64,000 nt of DNA. Source: Pedobacter steynii. GTDB lineage: Bacteria; Bacteroidota; Bacteroidia; Sphingobacteriales; Sphingobacteriaceae. The stretch is taken from assembly GCF_001721645.1 (NCBI RefSeq), contig NZ_CP017141.1, forward strand, positions 5,394,001-5,458,000. The letters run 5' to 3'. The notes under the pieces were generated by a model, which was given only the letters and a program-made list of their open reading frames with translations, ran no database searches and was not told the DNA's origin. The position numbers were made by a program, and so were the translations under genes. Shown here piece by piece: positions 45,901 to 52,259 of this stretch (positions are counted from its first letter, which is position 1; every line of letters begins with the position of its first letter).

Positions 45901-47449
45901 ACCGGCAGCGGCCTTTACCGGAAATCTGATTAAGAACCTGACCATCAGCAATGCTGCTGGAGTGAATCTTAGCGGAGCATTAAACCTTTCCGATATCCTG
46001 TTGGTAAATACCGGATCTTTTCATTCAGGAGGAAATCTGACACTGATTTCTTCTCCGACGCAGACCGCCCTGATTGATGGTGCCGGTTTGGGTACCGTAT
46101 CCGGAAATGTAACGATGCAACGCTACCTGATTGCAGGATTTGGATATAAATATTTTAGTCCACCTGTTCAGGATGCTACCGTAAACAGTTTTGCGGCAAC
46201 AGTAGACCTGAATGCCAGCTTCCCTAATTTTTTCCATTACATAGAAGATAAAGTAAGCAGTGGGTTTACTTCTTATACCAATCCTGCTAACCCTTTACAC
46301 CCCTTACAGGGTTATGCTGCCGACTTCGGCTCGTCGATGGCGCCTAAAACGGTAAACATGACGGGTATTGTAAATAACGGAGCACTTTCTGCAACCTTGT
46401 ATAACCACAATCAGCCGTATACCAAAGGGTTTAATCTGATTGGGAATCCTTATCCTTCTCCGATAAATTGGGATGCAGTGGCTGGCTTGACCCGAACAAA
46501 TATTGACAATGCCATCTATTTCTTTAATTCAGGAATAGTAAGTCAATATACTGGTGCTTATAGTACTTATATCAATGGTGTTTCGAGTGATGGGATTGCA
46601 GGGCCGGTAATTGCTTCCATGCAGGGTTTCTTTGTACATGTAACTGACGGGACCTATCCTGTGACTGGTACTTTGGCAATCAATAACAGTGCGAGGGTAA
46701 ATGACCTATCGCCTGTTTTTCATAAATCTATGTCTGCGCGTATGGATGCAGGCCTGGCCGAACGCCGGATGTTGTTGAGGTTGAGTGCTGGTTTTGCAGA
46801 TCAAAATAACACTTCTGACCCTTTGGTCCTCTATTCCAATACCAACGCAAAAAAGACTTTTGATAAAGAGCTGGACGCCATTAAGCTGATGAATGACAAC
46901 GAATTGCTACCGAACCTTTATTCCATTGGAACTGATGCTTCCAAACTAGTGGTTAAAGCGCTATTGGGTGTAGATAGTAATACCGTTATTCCTCTGGGTA
47001 TAGCCACACAAAAAGATGGAAATGTGAGTTTTAACCTGAGAAACCTGGAAAACTGGCCGTCTGGCCTGAATCTATACCTGAGAGATGCCCTGACGGGAAC
47101 AAACCAGGACCTGCAGAAAAACCCGGTATACACAGTAAACCTGAAAAAGGGAACGATAGAAAACCGTTTCTCGCTACGTTGTAAAGCGGTAGCCAGCCTT
47201 GATGCCAATGCAGATGTTTACACCATATTCGGCGCTAACGGCGAGTTGTTTGTCAGGATTAAGCTCATGGATGAGCGGCCAGGAGATCTTATGATTAGTA
47301 ATCTTTTAGGTCAGGTTATCTCACGTAAAAGAATAGATGGAAACGGGGTTTATCAATTGGATCAGCTCCAGCCAAATGTAGTATATCTGGTGAGTTTTAT
47401 CACCTCAAAAGGAACACATACGACTAAAGTACAAACCACAGGGAAATGA
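36926..47449 (+). CDS. Giant T9SS type A adhesin with beta-solenoid-like repeats
   Basis: A 3507-residue surface protein; I take the ATG at 36926, which gives a proper signal peptide (ending HFRVGAQ). An N-terminal ~230-residue beta domain is followed by a fibronectin type III domain (~235-325) and a LamG/concanavalin-like domain (~335-540, starting LLSYYKFEGNANDATANN). A PKD/Ig-like segment runs to ~615. From ~625 to ~3060 there are many degenerate repeats of the type GTVTFNGSGTQSI...NNLTVN...NLTITAGTLD, reminiscent of right-handed beta-helix adhesins. WNG-SDW-NW motifs recur near 625, 1467 and 2370. The last ~75 residues are a T9SS type A sorting domain (GDLMISNLLGQVI...). The gene overlaps the next by 4 bases. 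Confidence 0.9.
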   Translation: MKKHILYKSVLAIAVLIFLHFRVGAQAVTNYTFAASNGTFTALSSPNSTTWTGSTDDGVSALIPIGFDFWYMGGRYNNVSASTNGWLALGSVPTDFIYTNSLSTGGSPRPVIAPLWDDLDIVSTANVTYKTSGAVGSRIFTVQYLNVKWSYRALGAVCSFQVNFYEGTGRIEYVYRSDLTLATSPSASIGITEATTGSGNYLSVNNAGTSVSSTSEASITTKRTTGRTYTFTPPVPVAPGSLSFSAIGNLTMTLNWTDLSTNENGFVIYRSTDGTNYSFVNQLAAGATSSVQSGLTTGTTYYWRVYAVTEGGLSTALSGTQATSCNGPVLSQLPSGLLSYYKFEGNANDATANNAGTFQGGSPVQTADRYGIANKGYTFNGTSNYISTSVAYANPSTFSVSLWFKTTTSVGGVLSGFSSLQTGGGGSRDRFIYMTGTGTLYFGLAPGSVKKYVSTTSSYNDGNWHMATATLGASGMKLYVDGSLAASDAAVTTAESYNGYWRIGHDDIATWPNEPSSHYFQGSLDDAIVYQRELSASEIGILYNSPDGAGSNAPVCAGSMLNLTATTVAGASYSWTGPNGFSSSLQNPSISYSSAYAGTYTLQATLPGCATPTIAYVRVLSTTSSGQWTGNVSTDWATAGNWCDGLVPGPTTDVIVTAGATRMPNISTSVNSRSLTINTGATLTLTGTGTLNVAGTLVNNGTFTNSGTVNFNGTSGQQSFTGISTFYNLTLSNSAGLLLPSAIVLSNNLTISAGVLNAANFNLTVGGNWINNVNSTAFTAGTGTVTFNSSNAQSIGGTASTTFNNLTVTNTGNTVTLGVNTIISGNLSVTTGTLDLAAFTANRATAGGILTVANNATLKIGGTNSYPTNYSTNTLVVASTVEYSGTNQTVANQPYGNLKLSSSSGAAVKTFPATAMTVLGNLSSVQGSGTSVAFTAAAAITVTGNVSIGASTTFNGASFSHNIGGNWANAGVFNGNTGTVVFTGAGTTVSGAGTQNFNSLTVAAAMVGFSAEGLSLSGNLATTGSGSFTQASGGTLSMTGIGTTISGVDISPDNLNITGTVTTAASMIITGNLSVSGSFSASAGVITLSGTTKSISGSGSKTFYQLSVTGTLTSAVNFSISSGMAVYGSLTASAGTATFTGTSTLSGTANLFNTTINGTSLQLSANAVLGVAGALTITAGTLNVSSAPNTVNFNGTGAQSINAITYSNLSFSTGGTKTAAGAITVNNNITIGTGTTFVSGTFTHSIYNSWYNNGTFTAGSGTVQFLGSQNSIISGATTFNILTVNNSASSVEVALLNNVTVATVNMTLGTMTTGSNTLTITTTRTGNGIILGTITRNHSFAALTAYAFEGPNNLITFTLPIGINSVTVSVATGPISDFPFGGSISRQYNISVPSGTYVGATLRLHYEDTELNGNSEATMALWHYNGSSWGASGKTSNNTTSNYVEQTLLLDITNRWTLSASANVVQWNGSVSSDWNTVANWTVTQGSASRPPAATDVVNIGTATFTNQPVISTAVTVKNINFGSAKAVNLSLASGGSLSSGDIKGNWSANATHTIDAGSQALVVNGDLALSDGTAGHAINLSIGSGSATIGGALTESGGANITFSGAGNLNVAGDFNYVSGTFTPGSGTVTYNGSSNQVLGVVTYNHLSVNKSAASIAVANPLTVNGNLTITAGELDNNAAMTILGNVSIASGAILENNSNLMVGGNWTNAGNYNASNAGSGVVFNGSGTQSISASTFNNLEINKPVGSQAVLTGDVTLKGNLTGTSGTLDIKSFFFNRDVSGGTATITDAGTLIIGADNAPNKFANYVLGPNSTVIFNGTATQHLLLPGLVYGNITFRNAGLKSLLTQISIKGTLTIDNGATLDGGSNTITLNGNWLNNGTFTPSTSTVIFTGTTKTITGNTTFNKATVAGSYTILNDMTFNSLLNITNTGTLNGGSTINTTMNGDLINSGTLYTLGSTTFTGNVVQTLSLINAVSTVALTVNFNGTVSPVLNSTSAPQFGFLNINNTAGIFPSVGWTIQNSMTVGAGASFNGGTSSHNLMGSLTNSGTITSAGTLNFIPAAAATLNLGTNFSSTGTVVFGGAGAVSMAGSPGTLHDVLISNTNAAGISPSSNWTLSNKLTINTGAILNAGTRSYLIAGNILNNGQINGGSSTFTLNGTGIQDIYSASAFYKLTLNNTGGTVSISSDVTVNDALTFTLGKIQTGSFVLIQPASGTVSGAAQLTGWVNGNFRKNIPSGDVTKVFEIGNASSYLPLSVAFTGVNTSGDLTVATNTGDHPSISNSMINAAKSVNRFWTMTNNGIVFATANVTFNYLAADVDAGANTSIFVLGEYTGGSWAYPMVGSVSATSLTATGLTAFGDFQIGEMTIYIKTWDGGAGTANWGDAANWNTDGVPSVNDNVELTGPYVININVAAVTKDLLLSDPGLVLTTNAGNSLSVSGNMTLVAGTFNTAASFPTVTGIVDVSRGTVGFTGTGSQTVPAYNYYNLSSSGSGARVLSNTGTIGIANTFSPGTNVYTVTGSTIDYNGPGAQTVAAAAYHHLSLSNGGIKSFSSGIASIAGNFSVSSAATADAVANGGTISYNGAAAQTVRAMNYYNLVAANASGLTLLDANINNDFTVSNGTVSIGNSSTVQKITVNGNIAISNGTTFTVAGSSDATHLLTIRGNVTNSGTLNLRPDANSLCNVIFNKDGNQTISGTGAQSSFNLMTTNLGSVNTNYVEVTASGFSAPDGFLTLNNGSFNLNNAALSITPFLADITDGDYLVPATAGLWVNAGTINSPDMNWTIAGLIKVTGGTMNIGNAADNRAITLNPAHVLVSGGNLNLASAIGNPATAWQYEMQGGQTTVNSAGSTTAGIAPFYMDDAAATFSMSGGTLVIQNSGGSSGQHLGYTNLSAVGTGFTGGTLQMGNGSTATTQIMNVTALGPVYNLQVSSSNVTVPLVSSDLTVRNNVSITAGTLDINDETLKIGGNISNSGSFIVNEGTIEMNGTTAQSIPAAAFTGNLIKNLTISNAAGVNLSGALNLSDILLVNTGSFHSGGNLTLISSPTQTALIDGAGLGTVSGNVTMQRYLIAGFGYKYFSPPVQDATVNSFAATVDLNASFPNFFHYIEDKVSSGFTSYTNPANPLHPLQGYAADFGSSMAPKTVNMTGIVNNGALSATLYNHNQPYTKGFNLIGNPYPSPINWDAVAGLTRTNIDNAIYFFNSGIVSQYTGAYSTYINGVSSDGIAGPVIASMQGFFVHVTDGTYPVTGTLAINNSARVNDLSPVFHKSMSARMDAGLAERRMLLRLSAGFADQNNTSDPLVLYSNTNAKKTFDKELDAIKLMNDNELLPNLYSIGTDASKLVVKALLGVDSNTVIPLGIATQKDGNVSFNLRNLENWPSGLNLYLRDALTGTNQDLQKNPVYTVNLKKGTIENRFSLRCKAVASLDANADVYTIFGANGELFVRIKLMDERPGDLMISNLLGQVISRKRIDGNGVYQLDQLQPNVVYLVSFITSKGTHTTKVQTTGK

Positions 47450-47976
47450 TGAAGACGAACAGAATTATATACAGGATAATTTTGCCGGTTTTACTGCTGA
47501 CGGGGCTTTCCTCAGCTGCACAACGGAATTTACTGGCTTTGGGCCCGGAGAATCCTCCACGACCGGTAGTGATCTATGTGAATCCGGCACAAGGATTACA
47601 ATTTGGCGCTTTTTATCAGGGTGCTACCGGTGGAACGGTGATTGTTTATCCCAATGGATCCAGATCTACCACGGGAAGTGTGATCCAGGCCAATCAGGGC
47701 ATTTCCTTTTCGCCGGCCATATTTGAGGTCGATGCCGAACCGGGAACCCTGGTTACCATTGTGAACGGGCCGGATGTGACCTTAAATGGAAGTAACGGAG
47801 GAAGCATTACTTTACAGATTGGTGGTTCAGATCCTGTAAGTCCTTTTATTGCCACGGAGATCTCTCCGGGAAGAACACAGATCAGAATAGGAGGAACTCT
47901 GACTTTAACCAGCCCCCTGGCTAACCCACCTGGAAATTATAATGGAACTTTTTTAGTCACATTTATCCAACCCTGA
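47446..47976 (+). CDS. DUF4402 protein 2 (pilin-like secreted protein)
   Basis: A 176-residue protein starting in an ATGA overlap with the giant adhesin stop; a second ATG follows directly. After a signal peptide ending near LSSAAQ come DUF4402 features: YVNPAQGLQFGAFYQG, then FEVDAEPGTLVTIV and RIGGTLTLTSPLANPPGNYNGTFLVTFIQ. It differs from the first DUF4402 protein of the operon but shares the (I/V)-x-F-G start, the GATL/GGTLTL strand and the final FxVTF strand. It could be a minor or tip subunit. The usher-like gene starts 4 bases after its stop. Confidence 0.8.
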   Translation: MMKTNRIIYRIILPVLLLTGLSSAAQRNLLALGPENPPRPVVIYVNPAQGLQFGAFYQGATGGTVIVYPNGSRSTTGSVIQANQGISFSPAIFEVDAEPGTLVTIVNGPDVTLNGSNGGSITLQIGGSDPVSPFIATEISPGRTQIRIGGTLTLTSPLANPPGNYNGTFLVTFIQP

Positions 47977-47979
47977 TGT

Positions 47980-50889
47980 ATGCCGGAAAACCAGATCAAT
48001 CCCTATATGAGAAGAATAAAGGGTTCTTTATGGAGAACGTTATGGCTTTTTGTATGGTTGACTGCTGCCTGGTTGCTGACGGTAGGTTCCTGCTTCGCCC
48101 AAACGGAGCCGGAAGAGCCAGAGGAGATACCGGTATTTCTAAATGTGCAGCGTGTGGGTGCTACCGAAATACAGGCATTAATTCGCGCTGAACGGGTTTG
48201 GTTGCCGGTGGCTGAGCTTTTTAATTTTCTTAAAATCCGCTATGAAGTATCAAAAAACAGAGATTCTGTGAGCGGGACTTTCATTAAGCCGACTTCGGCC
48301 TATGTGATTGATCAGGTACATCATCAGATTATATACGAAGATCAGCGTTATGAACTGAAAGCGGAAGACCTGATCCGGACCAACACAGGCCTCTATTTGC
48401 AGTCTGACTATTTTGGAAAGGTATTTGGATTAAATTGTCTGTTTAGTTTTAGAAACCTCTCGGTGGTGTTGAGTACGCAACTAGAGTTACCGGTGCTCCG
48501 TGAGATCCGGCAGGAGCAGATGCGTGCTAATCTGAATAAATTAAGCGGAATATTTAAGGCGGATACGGTTATAGGCAGAAATTATCCCTTATTCTATTTC
48601 GGAACAGCAGATTATGCTGCGCTTACTTCGGCTGGAAATAAAGGAACTCCCCAGGATGCCCGGGTTAGCCTTGGTCTGGGAGGAATGCTTGCCGGAGGAG
48701 AAACAAATGTGGTGCTGAATTACCACAACAATGCCGGCTTTTCCGGTCGTCAGCAATATTATTTATGGAGGTACGTGGACAATAATATGCGCTATGCGAA
48801 ACAGGTGATGGCAGGTAAGATCCAGGGACAGTCGATCTCCTCAATATATGCGCCTGTGATCGGGGTTCAGGTGACCAATGCGCCAACTACTTACCGGCGT
48901 TCTTTTGGTACGTATACGTTAAGTAATCATACAGAACCTAACTGGATGGTAGAATTATATGTAAATGGAGTACTGATTAATTACGTTAAAGCCGATGCAG
49001 CCGGATTTTATACGTTTAATGTTCCCTTGGTATATGGCAATACCATGATTAAGCTGCGATTTTATGGTCCTTATGGTGAGGAACGGTCGACGGAACAAAA
49101 CATCAACATCCCCTTTAATTTTTTGCCAAAGAATGAATTTGAATATACCGCCAGTTCCGGAATATTAGAGGATGAAACGCGTGCTAAATTTGCCCGTTTA
49201 AGTACCAATTACGGACTGACGCGTAATATTACGGTTGGAGCCGGTCTGGAATACCTTTCTTCGATCAGCTCGGGTACAAAGATCCCCTTTGTGAATACTT
49301 CCATTCGTTTGCTGCCCAATCTTTTGTTCTCTGGGGAGTACGATCATGACGTGCGTTCCAAAGCACTGCTGAGTTATAATCTGCCTTCAGGACTGCAGAT
49401 TGAGATCAATAATACCTGGTATAAGAAGGGACAGACGGCGATTAACAATACTTTTGTGGAAGACCGGAAAGCGATGTTTTCTTTTCCTTTCCGGGGGCGT
49501 TCTTTCTCCGCTTATACGAGACTGACCATAGAGCAGATTTTGCTTTCCAATACGAGGTATACGCTGGCCAATTGGATGCTTTCCGGCGTGATAGGGAATA
49601 TGAGTGCAAGTGCAACCACCTATTCGATATTTATGAAAGAGGCTGATCCGTATGTATATACCAATTATTCATTCTCACTACGGGCTTTTAAAAACCTCCT
49701 GATCACACAGCAGCTGCAATATGAATATGTACAGAAACAGGTGATAGGTATCAAAACAGAGCTGGAAAAGCGGGTATTTAAACGGGGATATTTAAACCTG
49801 TCCTATGAACAGAATTTCCTCAGCGACATCAGCAACGTAGAAGTTGGCTTAAGGTATGACTTTTCTTTTGCTCAAACCCGGGTTTCGGTACGAAGGAGTA
49901 ATGATCTGATCAGAACTTTGCAAGGCATCAGCGGAAGTCTGATACATGATGGAAAATCGGGTTTCACCAATTTTAATAACTATACCAGCGTTGGAAAAGG
50001 AGCCGTTCTATTGATTCCATATCTGGATTTGAATGGCAATAACAGGCGGGACCGGGGGGAACCTAAAGCGCAGGGATTGAAAGTGAGAATCAATGGAGGT
50101 CGAATTCAGCAATCGGTTAAGGATACCACAATCCGGATAACCGACCTGGAGGCCTACACGAATTACGCTATTGAGCTGGATGGTTCCGGTTTTGACAGAC
50201 TGGCCTGGAAATTCCCTAAAAAGAATTACAGCGTAGTGATTGATCCCAATTTTGTCAAAAATATAGAAGTTCCGATTTCCGTATTCGGTGAAGTTTCCGG
50301 AAGGGTAATCTTGAAAAAGGGAACTAAAGAGGAGGGACAGGGGAATGTGCTAATCAATTTCTATAATGAGCAGGCTAAGCTGATTGGATATACGACTTCT
50401 GAAGTGGATGGTTATTTCTCTTATCTGGGATTATTACCAGGTAAGTATCTGGTGAAAATGGATTCGCTGCAATTAAAGAAAATGGACCTGATCGGAGAAA
50501 CGCCGGCCATTCCGGTGGTCATCGTCCGGAGTACAGATGGAGATCTGGTAAATGGGCTCAGTCTGGTTACCAGACCAGCACTTGTTGAAGAGGAGAAAAC
50601 AGAAGAGCCAGCTATGCCTCCCGTAGTTCAGGCGGTTCCAGAGGAACAACCTGTCGTAATTCCCGCCATGGGTCCGTTAACCGTTCAGGCCGCACATTTT
50701 AAATTCCAGATGGCCAGAACATCTCAGCGTATTTTATTAAAGTATTATAAAAATGTAGTCATTGTTCCTACCAAATGGGTGTATTATAACATTCAGATTA
50801 AAGGCATTAAAGATGTGGAGGAAGCGAAAAAGGTGATTAAAATGATTAAAACTATTGGATTCCCGGACGCTTATTTGTTAAAGGACTAA
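47980..50889 (+). CDS. Usher-like outer-membrane protein with C-terminal SPOR-like domain
   Basis: A 969-residue protein; an ATG at 48007 (MRRIKGSLWRTL) is an alternative giving a tidier signal ending SCFAQ. The N-terminal ~110 residues resemble the plug-side domain of CFA/I-type ushers. Then comes a long beta-barrel-like body with an usher-like linker (VELYVNGVLINYVKADAAGFYTF, then GNTMIKLRFYGPYGEE). YLDLNGNNRRDRGEP and a carboxypeptidase-regulatory-like domain (SGRVILKKG..., YFSYLGLLPGKYLVKMD) follow. A Pro/Glu linker then leads to a final ~60-residue segment with an SPOR-like pattern (VEEAKKVIKMIKTIGFPDAYL). It would translocate the DUF4402 subunits. The usher likeness is by eye. Confidence 0.68.
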   Translation: MPENQINPYMRRIKGSLWRTLWLFVWLTAAWLLTVGSCFAQTEPEEPEEIPVFLNVQRVGATEIQALIRAERVWLPVAELFNFLKIRYEVSKNRDSVSGTFIKPTSAYVIDQVHHQIIYEDQRYELKAEDLIRTNTGLYLQSDYFGKVFGLNCLFSFRNLSVVLSTQLELPVLREIRQEQMRANLNKLSGIFKADTVIGRNYPLFYFGTADYAALTSAGNKGTPQDARVSLGLGGMLAGGETNVVLNYHNNAGFSGRQQYYLWRYVDNNMRYAKQVMAGKIQGQSISSIYAPVIGVQVTNAPTTYRRSFGTYTLSNHTEPNWMVELYVNGVLINYVKADAAGFYTFNVPLVYGNTMIKLRFYGPYGEERSTEQNINIPFNFLPKNEFEYTASSGILEDETRAKFARLSTNYGLTRNITVGAGLEYLSSISSGTKIPFVNTSIRLLPNLLFSGEYDHDVRSKALLSYNLPSGLQIEINNTWYKKGQTAINNTFVEDRKAMFSFPFRGRSFSAYTRLTIEQILLSNTRYTLANWMLSGVIGNMSASATTYSIFMKEADPYVYTNYSFSLRAFKNLLITQQLQYEYVQKQVIGIKTELEKRVFKRGYLNLSYEQNFLSDISNVEVGLRYDFSFAQTRVSVRRSNDLIRTLQGISGSLIHDGKSGFTNFNNYTSVGKGAVLLIPYLDLNGNNRRDRGEPKAQGLKVRINGGRIQQSVKDTTIRITDLEAYTNYAIELDGSGFDRLAWKFPKKNYSVVIDPNFVKNIEVPISVFGEVSGRVILKKGTKEEGQGNVLINFYNEQAKLIGYTTSEVDGYFSYLGLLPGKYLVKMDSLQLKKMDLIGETPAIPVVIVRSTDGDLVNGLSLVTRPALVEEEKTEEPAMPPVVQAVPEEQPVVIPAMGPLTVQAAHFKFQMARTSQRILLKYYKNVVIVPTKWVYYNIQIKGIKDVEEAKKVIKMIKTIGFPDAYLLKD

Positions 50890-50890
50890 C

Positions 50891-50898
50891 TATATTTG
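50891..50898 (+). promoter_or_regulatory. TAnnTTTG promoter box for the MmcQ/YjbR gene
   Basis: TATATTTG lies 17 bases before the start codon at 50916 and directly after the usher gene stop. A transcript from here would have a leader of only about 10 bases. No convincing -33 TTTG at standard spacing was found. Confidence 0.4.
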
Positions 50899-50915
50899 AC
50901 GTTTGAGTTTTGTCT

Positions 50916-51266
50916 ATGAATATTGAAGAATTACGTGATTATTGCCTGCAAAAGAACGGGGCAACTGAAGGCTTTCCTTTTGGTGAGGAAACACTGGTTT
51001 TTAAAGTAGGAGAGAAAGTCTTCTTACTGATCGGTCTAATCAACGGCAACAGGTTTAATGCCAAATGTGATCCGGATCGTGCGATTGAGCTGAGGGAACA
51101 ATATGAAGAAGTGATACCCGGGTACCATATGAACAAGAAACACTGGAATACCGTTTATATGAATGGCCGTTTGACTTTTAAGCAGTTACAGGAAATTATA
51201 GATCATTCTTATGATCTGGTATTTAATAGCTTACCTAGGAAAAAACAGGAAGAAATTACAGGTTAA
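50916..51266 (+). CDS. MmcQ/YjbR family protein
   Basis: A 116-residue protein starting MNIEELRDYCLQKNGATEGFPFGEETLVFKV, followed by the family CDPDRAIELREQY and NKKHWNTVYMNG, and then the C-terminal helix. This is the full MmcQ/YjbR (CyaY-like) fold, annotated as DNA-binding, with no clear physiological role. The start at 50916 is preferred over an in-frame TTG at 50910. It is probably unrelated to the surface operon before it, from which it has its own promoter box, and ends in a bidirectional terminator. Confidence 0.88.
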   Translation: MNIEELRDYCLQKNGATEGFPFGEETLVFKVGEKVFLLIGLINGNRFNAKCDPDRAIELREQYEEVIPGYHMNKKHWNTVYMNGRLTFKQLQEIIDHSYDLVFNSLPRKKQEEITG

Positions 51267-51298
51267 AAAAAGAAGGCAGTCTAAGCTGCCTTCTTTTT
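51264..51298. terminator. Bidirectional intrinsic terminator
   Basis: GAAGGCAG (51272-51279), a 6-base loop, then CTGCCTTC (51286-51293). An A-run precedes and a T-run follows. It separates the converging MmcQ/YjbR and PorP/SprF genes. Confidence 0.9.
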
Positions 51299-51305
51299 CC
51301 ATCTT

Positions 51306-52193
51306 TTACTGACCAAGACTTAACCTGAGGTTCAGCTCAAAGCTGCCATTGGTATAGGCACTTAGCGCCGAGGTTTGGGTAGTGTATGATCCGCTGATCA
51401 TGTATTTGTTTCTGAAGTCCATGCCTAGTCCGAAGGTGGCACTTTCCGAGCTGTGGTACATCACCATGGCAAAGACCTGCCGGTTTGCAATGCCTACCTG
51501 AACGCCTGCATCCCAGATGTTGTCATAACCTTTTACACCACGATAAGCCACTTTAGGCTCTGCGTCAATTCCTTCAGCTCCTTTAGTAACCTGAAACCGA
51601 TAGCTTAGTGCCGAATAAAAAGTTTGCTGATCGGCGACTTTAACCGTTTCCTTTTTAAGGGCATCTTTCAGATTGGGTAATGCCGCTTGTACGGTCAGTC
51701 TGTTGCTGGTATAAGCGATTCCGAAATCTCCGTCCAGATGGGTTTTACGATTGTTGTACTGGCCGATTAACGGATCACTGGGGTTGCCGTGAATATCCGT
51801 TTCTTCCAGTCGCTGGCTTAAAAAACCGATAGACAATCCGAAGTGTAGCGCATCGCCGTCCTGATTTAGTTTCAGGTGATAAGCGTAGGAACCCAGTACC
51901 CGGGTTTGCCTTTGCAGACCGGCACTTTCGTTATTTACCGTGATACCGATACCAACTCGTTTGAAACCATAATCTGCAGTAAGACTTTGCGTTACCGGTG
52001 CGCCTGGCACATTGTCCCAGAGTTTGCGGTAAGAGCCGTTTATTTTTATTCCTCCGTTATATCCTGCAAAAGCAGGATTGATCACATATTGGTTGGTATA
52101 GTATTGTGCCGACAGGGGATTTAACTGCGCTTTTGCTGAACTTATTGCTGCCATAAAGGCAACTACTAAGCATGTTTTGTGTATGATTTTCAT
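51306..52193 (-). CDS. PorP/SprF family T9SS membrane protein
   Basis: A 295-residue outer-membrane protein. The signal peptide ends near ISSAKAQ and the family start follows: LNPLSAQYYTNQYVINPAFAGYNGGIKINGSYR. Later AGLQRQTRVLGSYAYHLKL and GLGMDFRNKYMISGSY match SprF/PorP proteins. In the T9SS, each PorP/SprF protein partners with a specific cargo bearing a type B (gliding-motility) C-terminal domain, helping it to the surface. The upstream gene (52260 onward) encodes such a cargo, so this is its likely dedicated partner. The genes are 66 bases apart on the same strand. Confidence 0.92.
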   Translation of the reverse strand: MKIIHKTCLVVAFMAAISSAKAQLNPLSAQYYTNQYVINPAFAGYNGGIKINGSYRKLWDNVPGAPVTQSLTADYGFKRVGIGITVNNESAGLQRQTRVLGSYAYHLKLNQDGDALHFGLSIGFLSQRLEETDIHGNPSDPLIGQYNNRKTHLDGDFGIAYTSNRLTVQAALPNLKDALKKETVKVADQQTFYSALSYRFQVTKGAEGIDAEPKVAYRGVKGYDNIWDAGVQVGIANRQVFAMVMYHSSESATFGLGMDFRNKYMISGSYTTQTSALSAYTNGSFELNLRLSLGQ

Positions 52194-52214
52194 GTCTCTT
52201 CGTCATTTGATGAA

Positions 52215-52249
52215 GCCTGCATTCCCTTAGGTAATGAGTTCCTGCAGGC
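52215..52249. promoter_or_regulatory. Inverted repeat between the giant cargo and PorP/SprF genes
   Basis: GCCTGCA (52215-52221) and TGCAGGC (52243-52249) form 7-bp arms around a 21-base loop. It lies in the 66-base intercistronic gap and could tune the ratio of the two products. Support is weak. Confidence 0.3.
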
Positions 52250-52259
52250 CTCTTAAATA

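Noticed and set aside
36926..47449. Many open frames of 60-130 codons on the strand opposite to the giant adhesin
   Set aside because: They follow the third-position pattern of the real gene, have no family motifs, and arise because the repetitive Thr/Asn/Gly-rich coding sequence rarely creates antisense stops.
47976..48191. 71-codon frame starting at 47976
   Set aside because: It lies inside the usher-like gene in another frame and has no motif.
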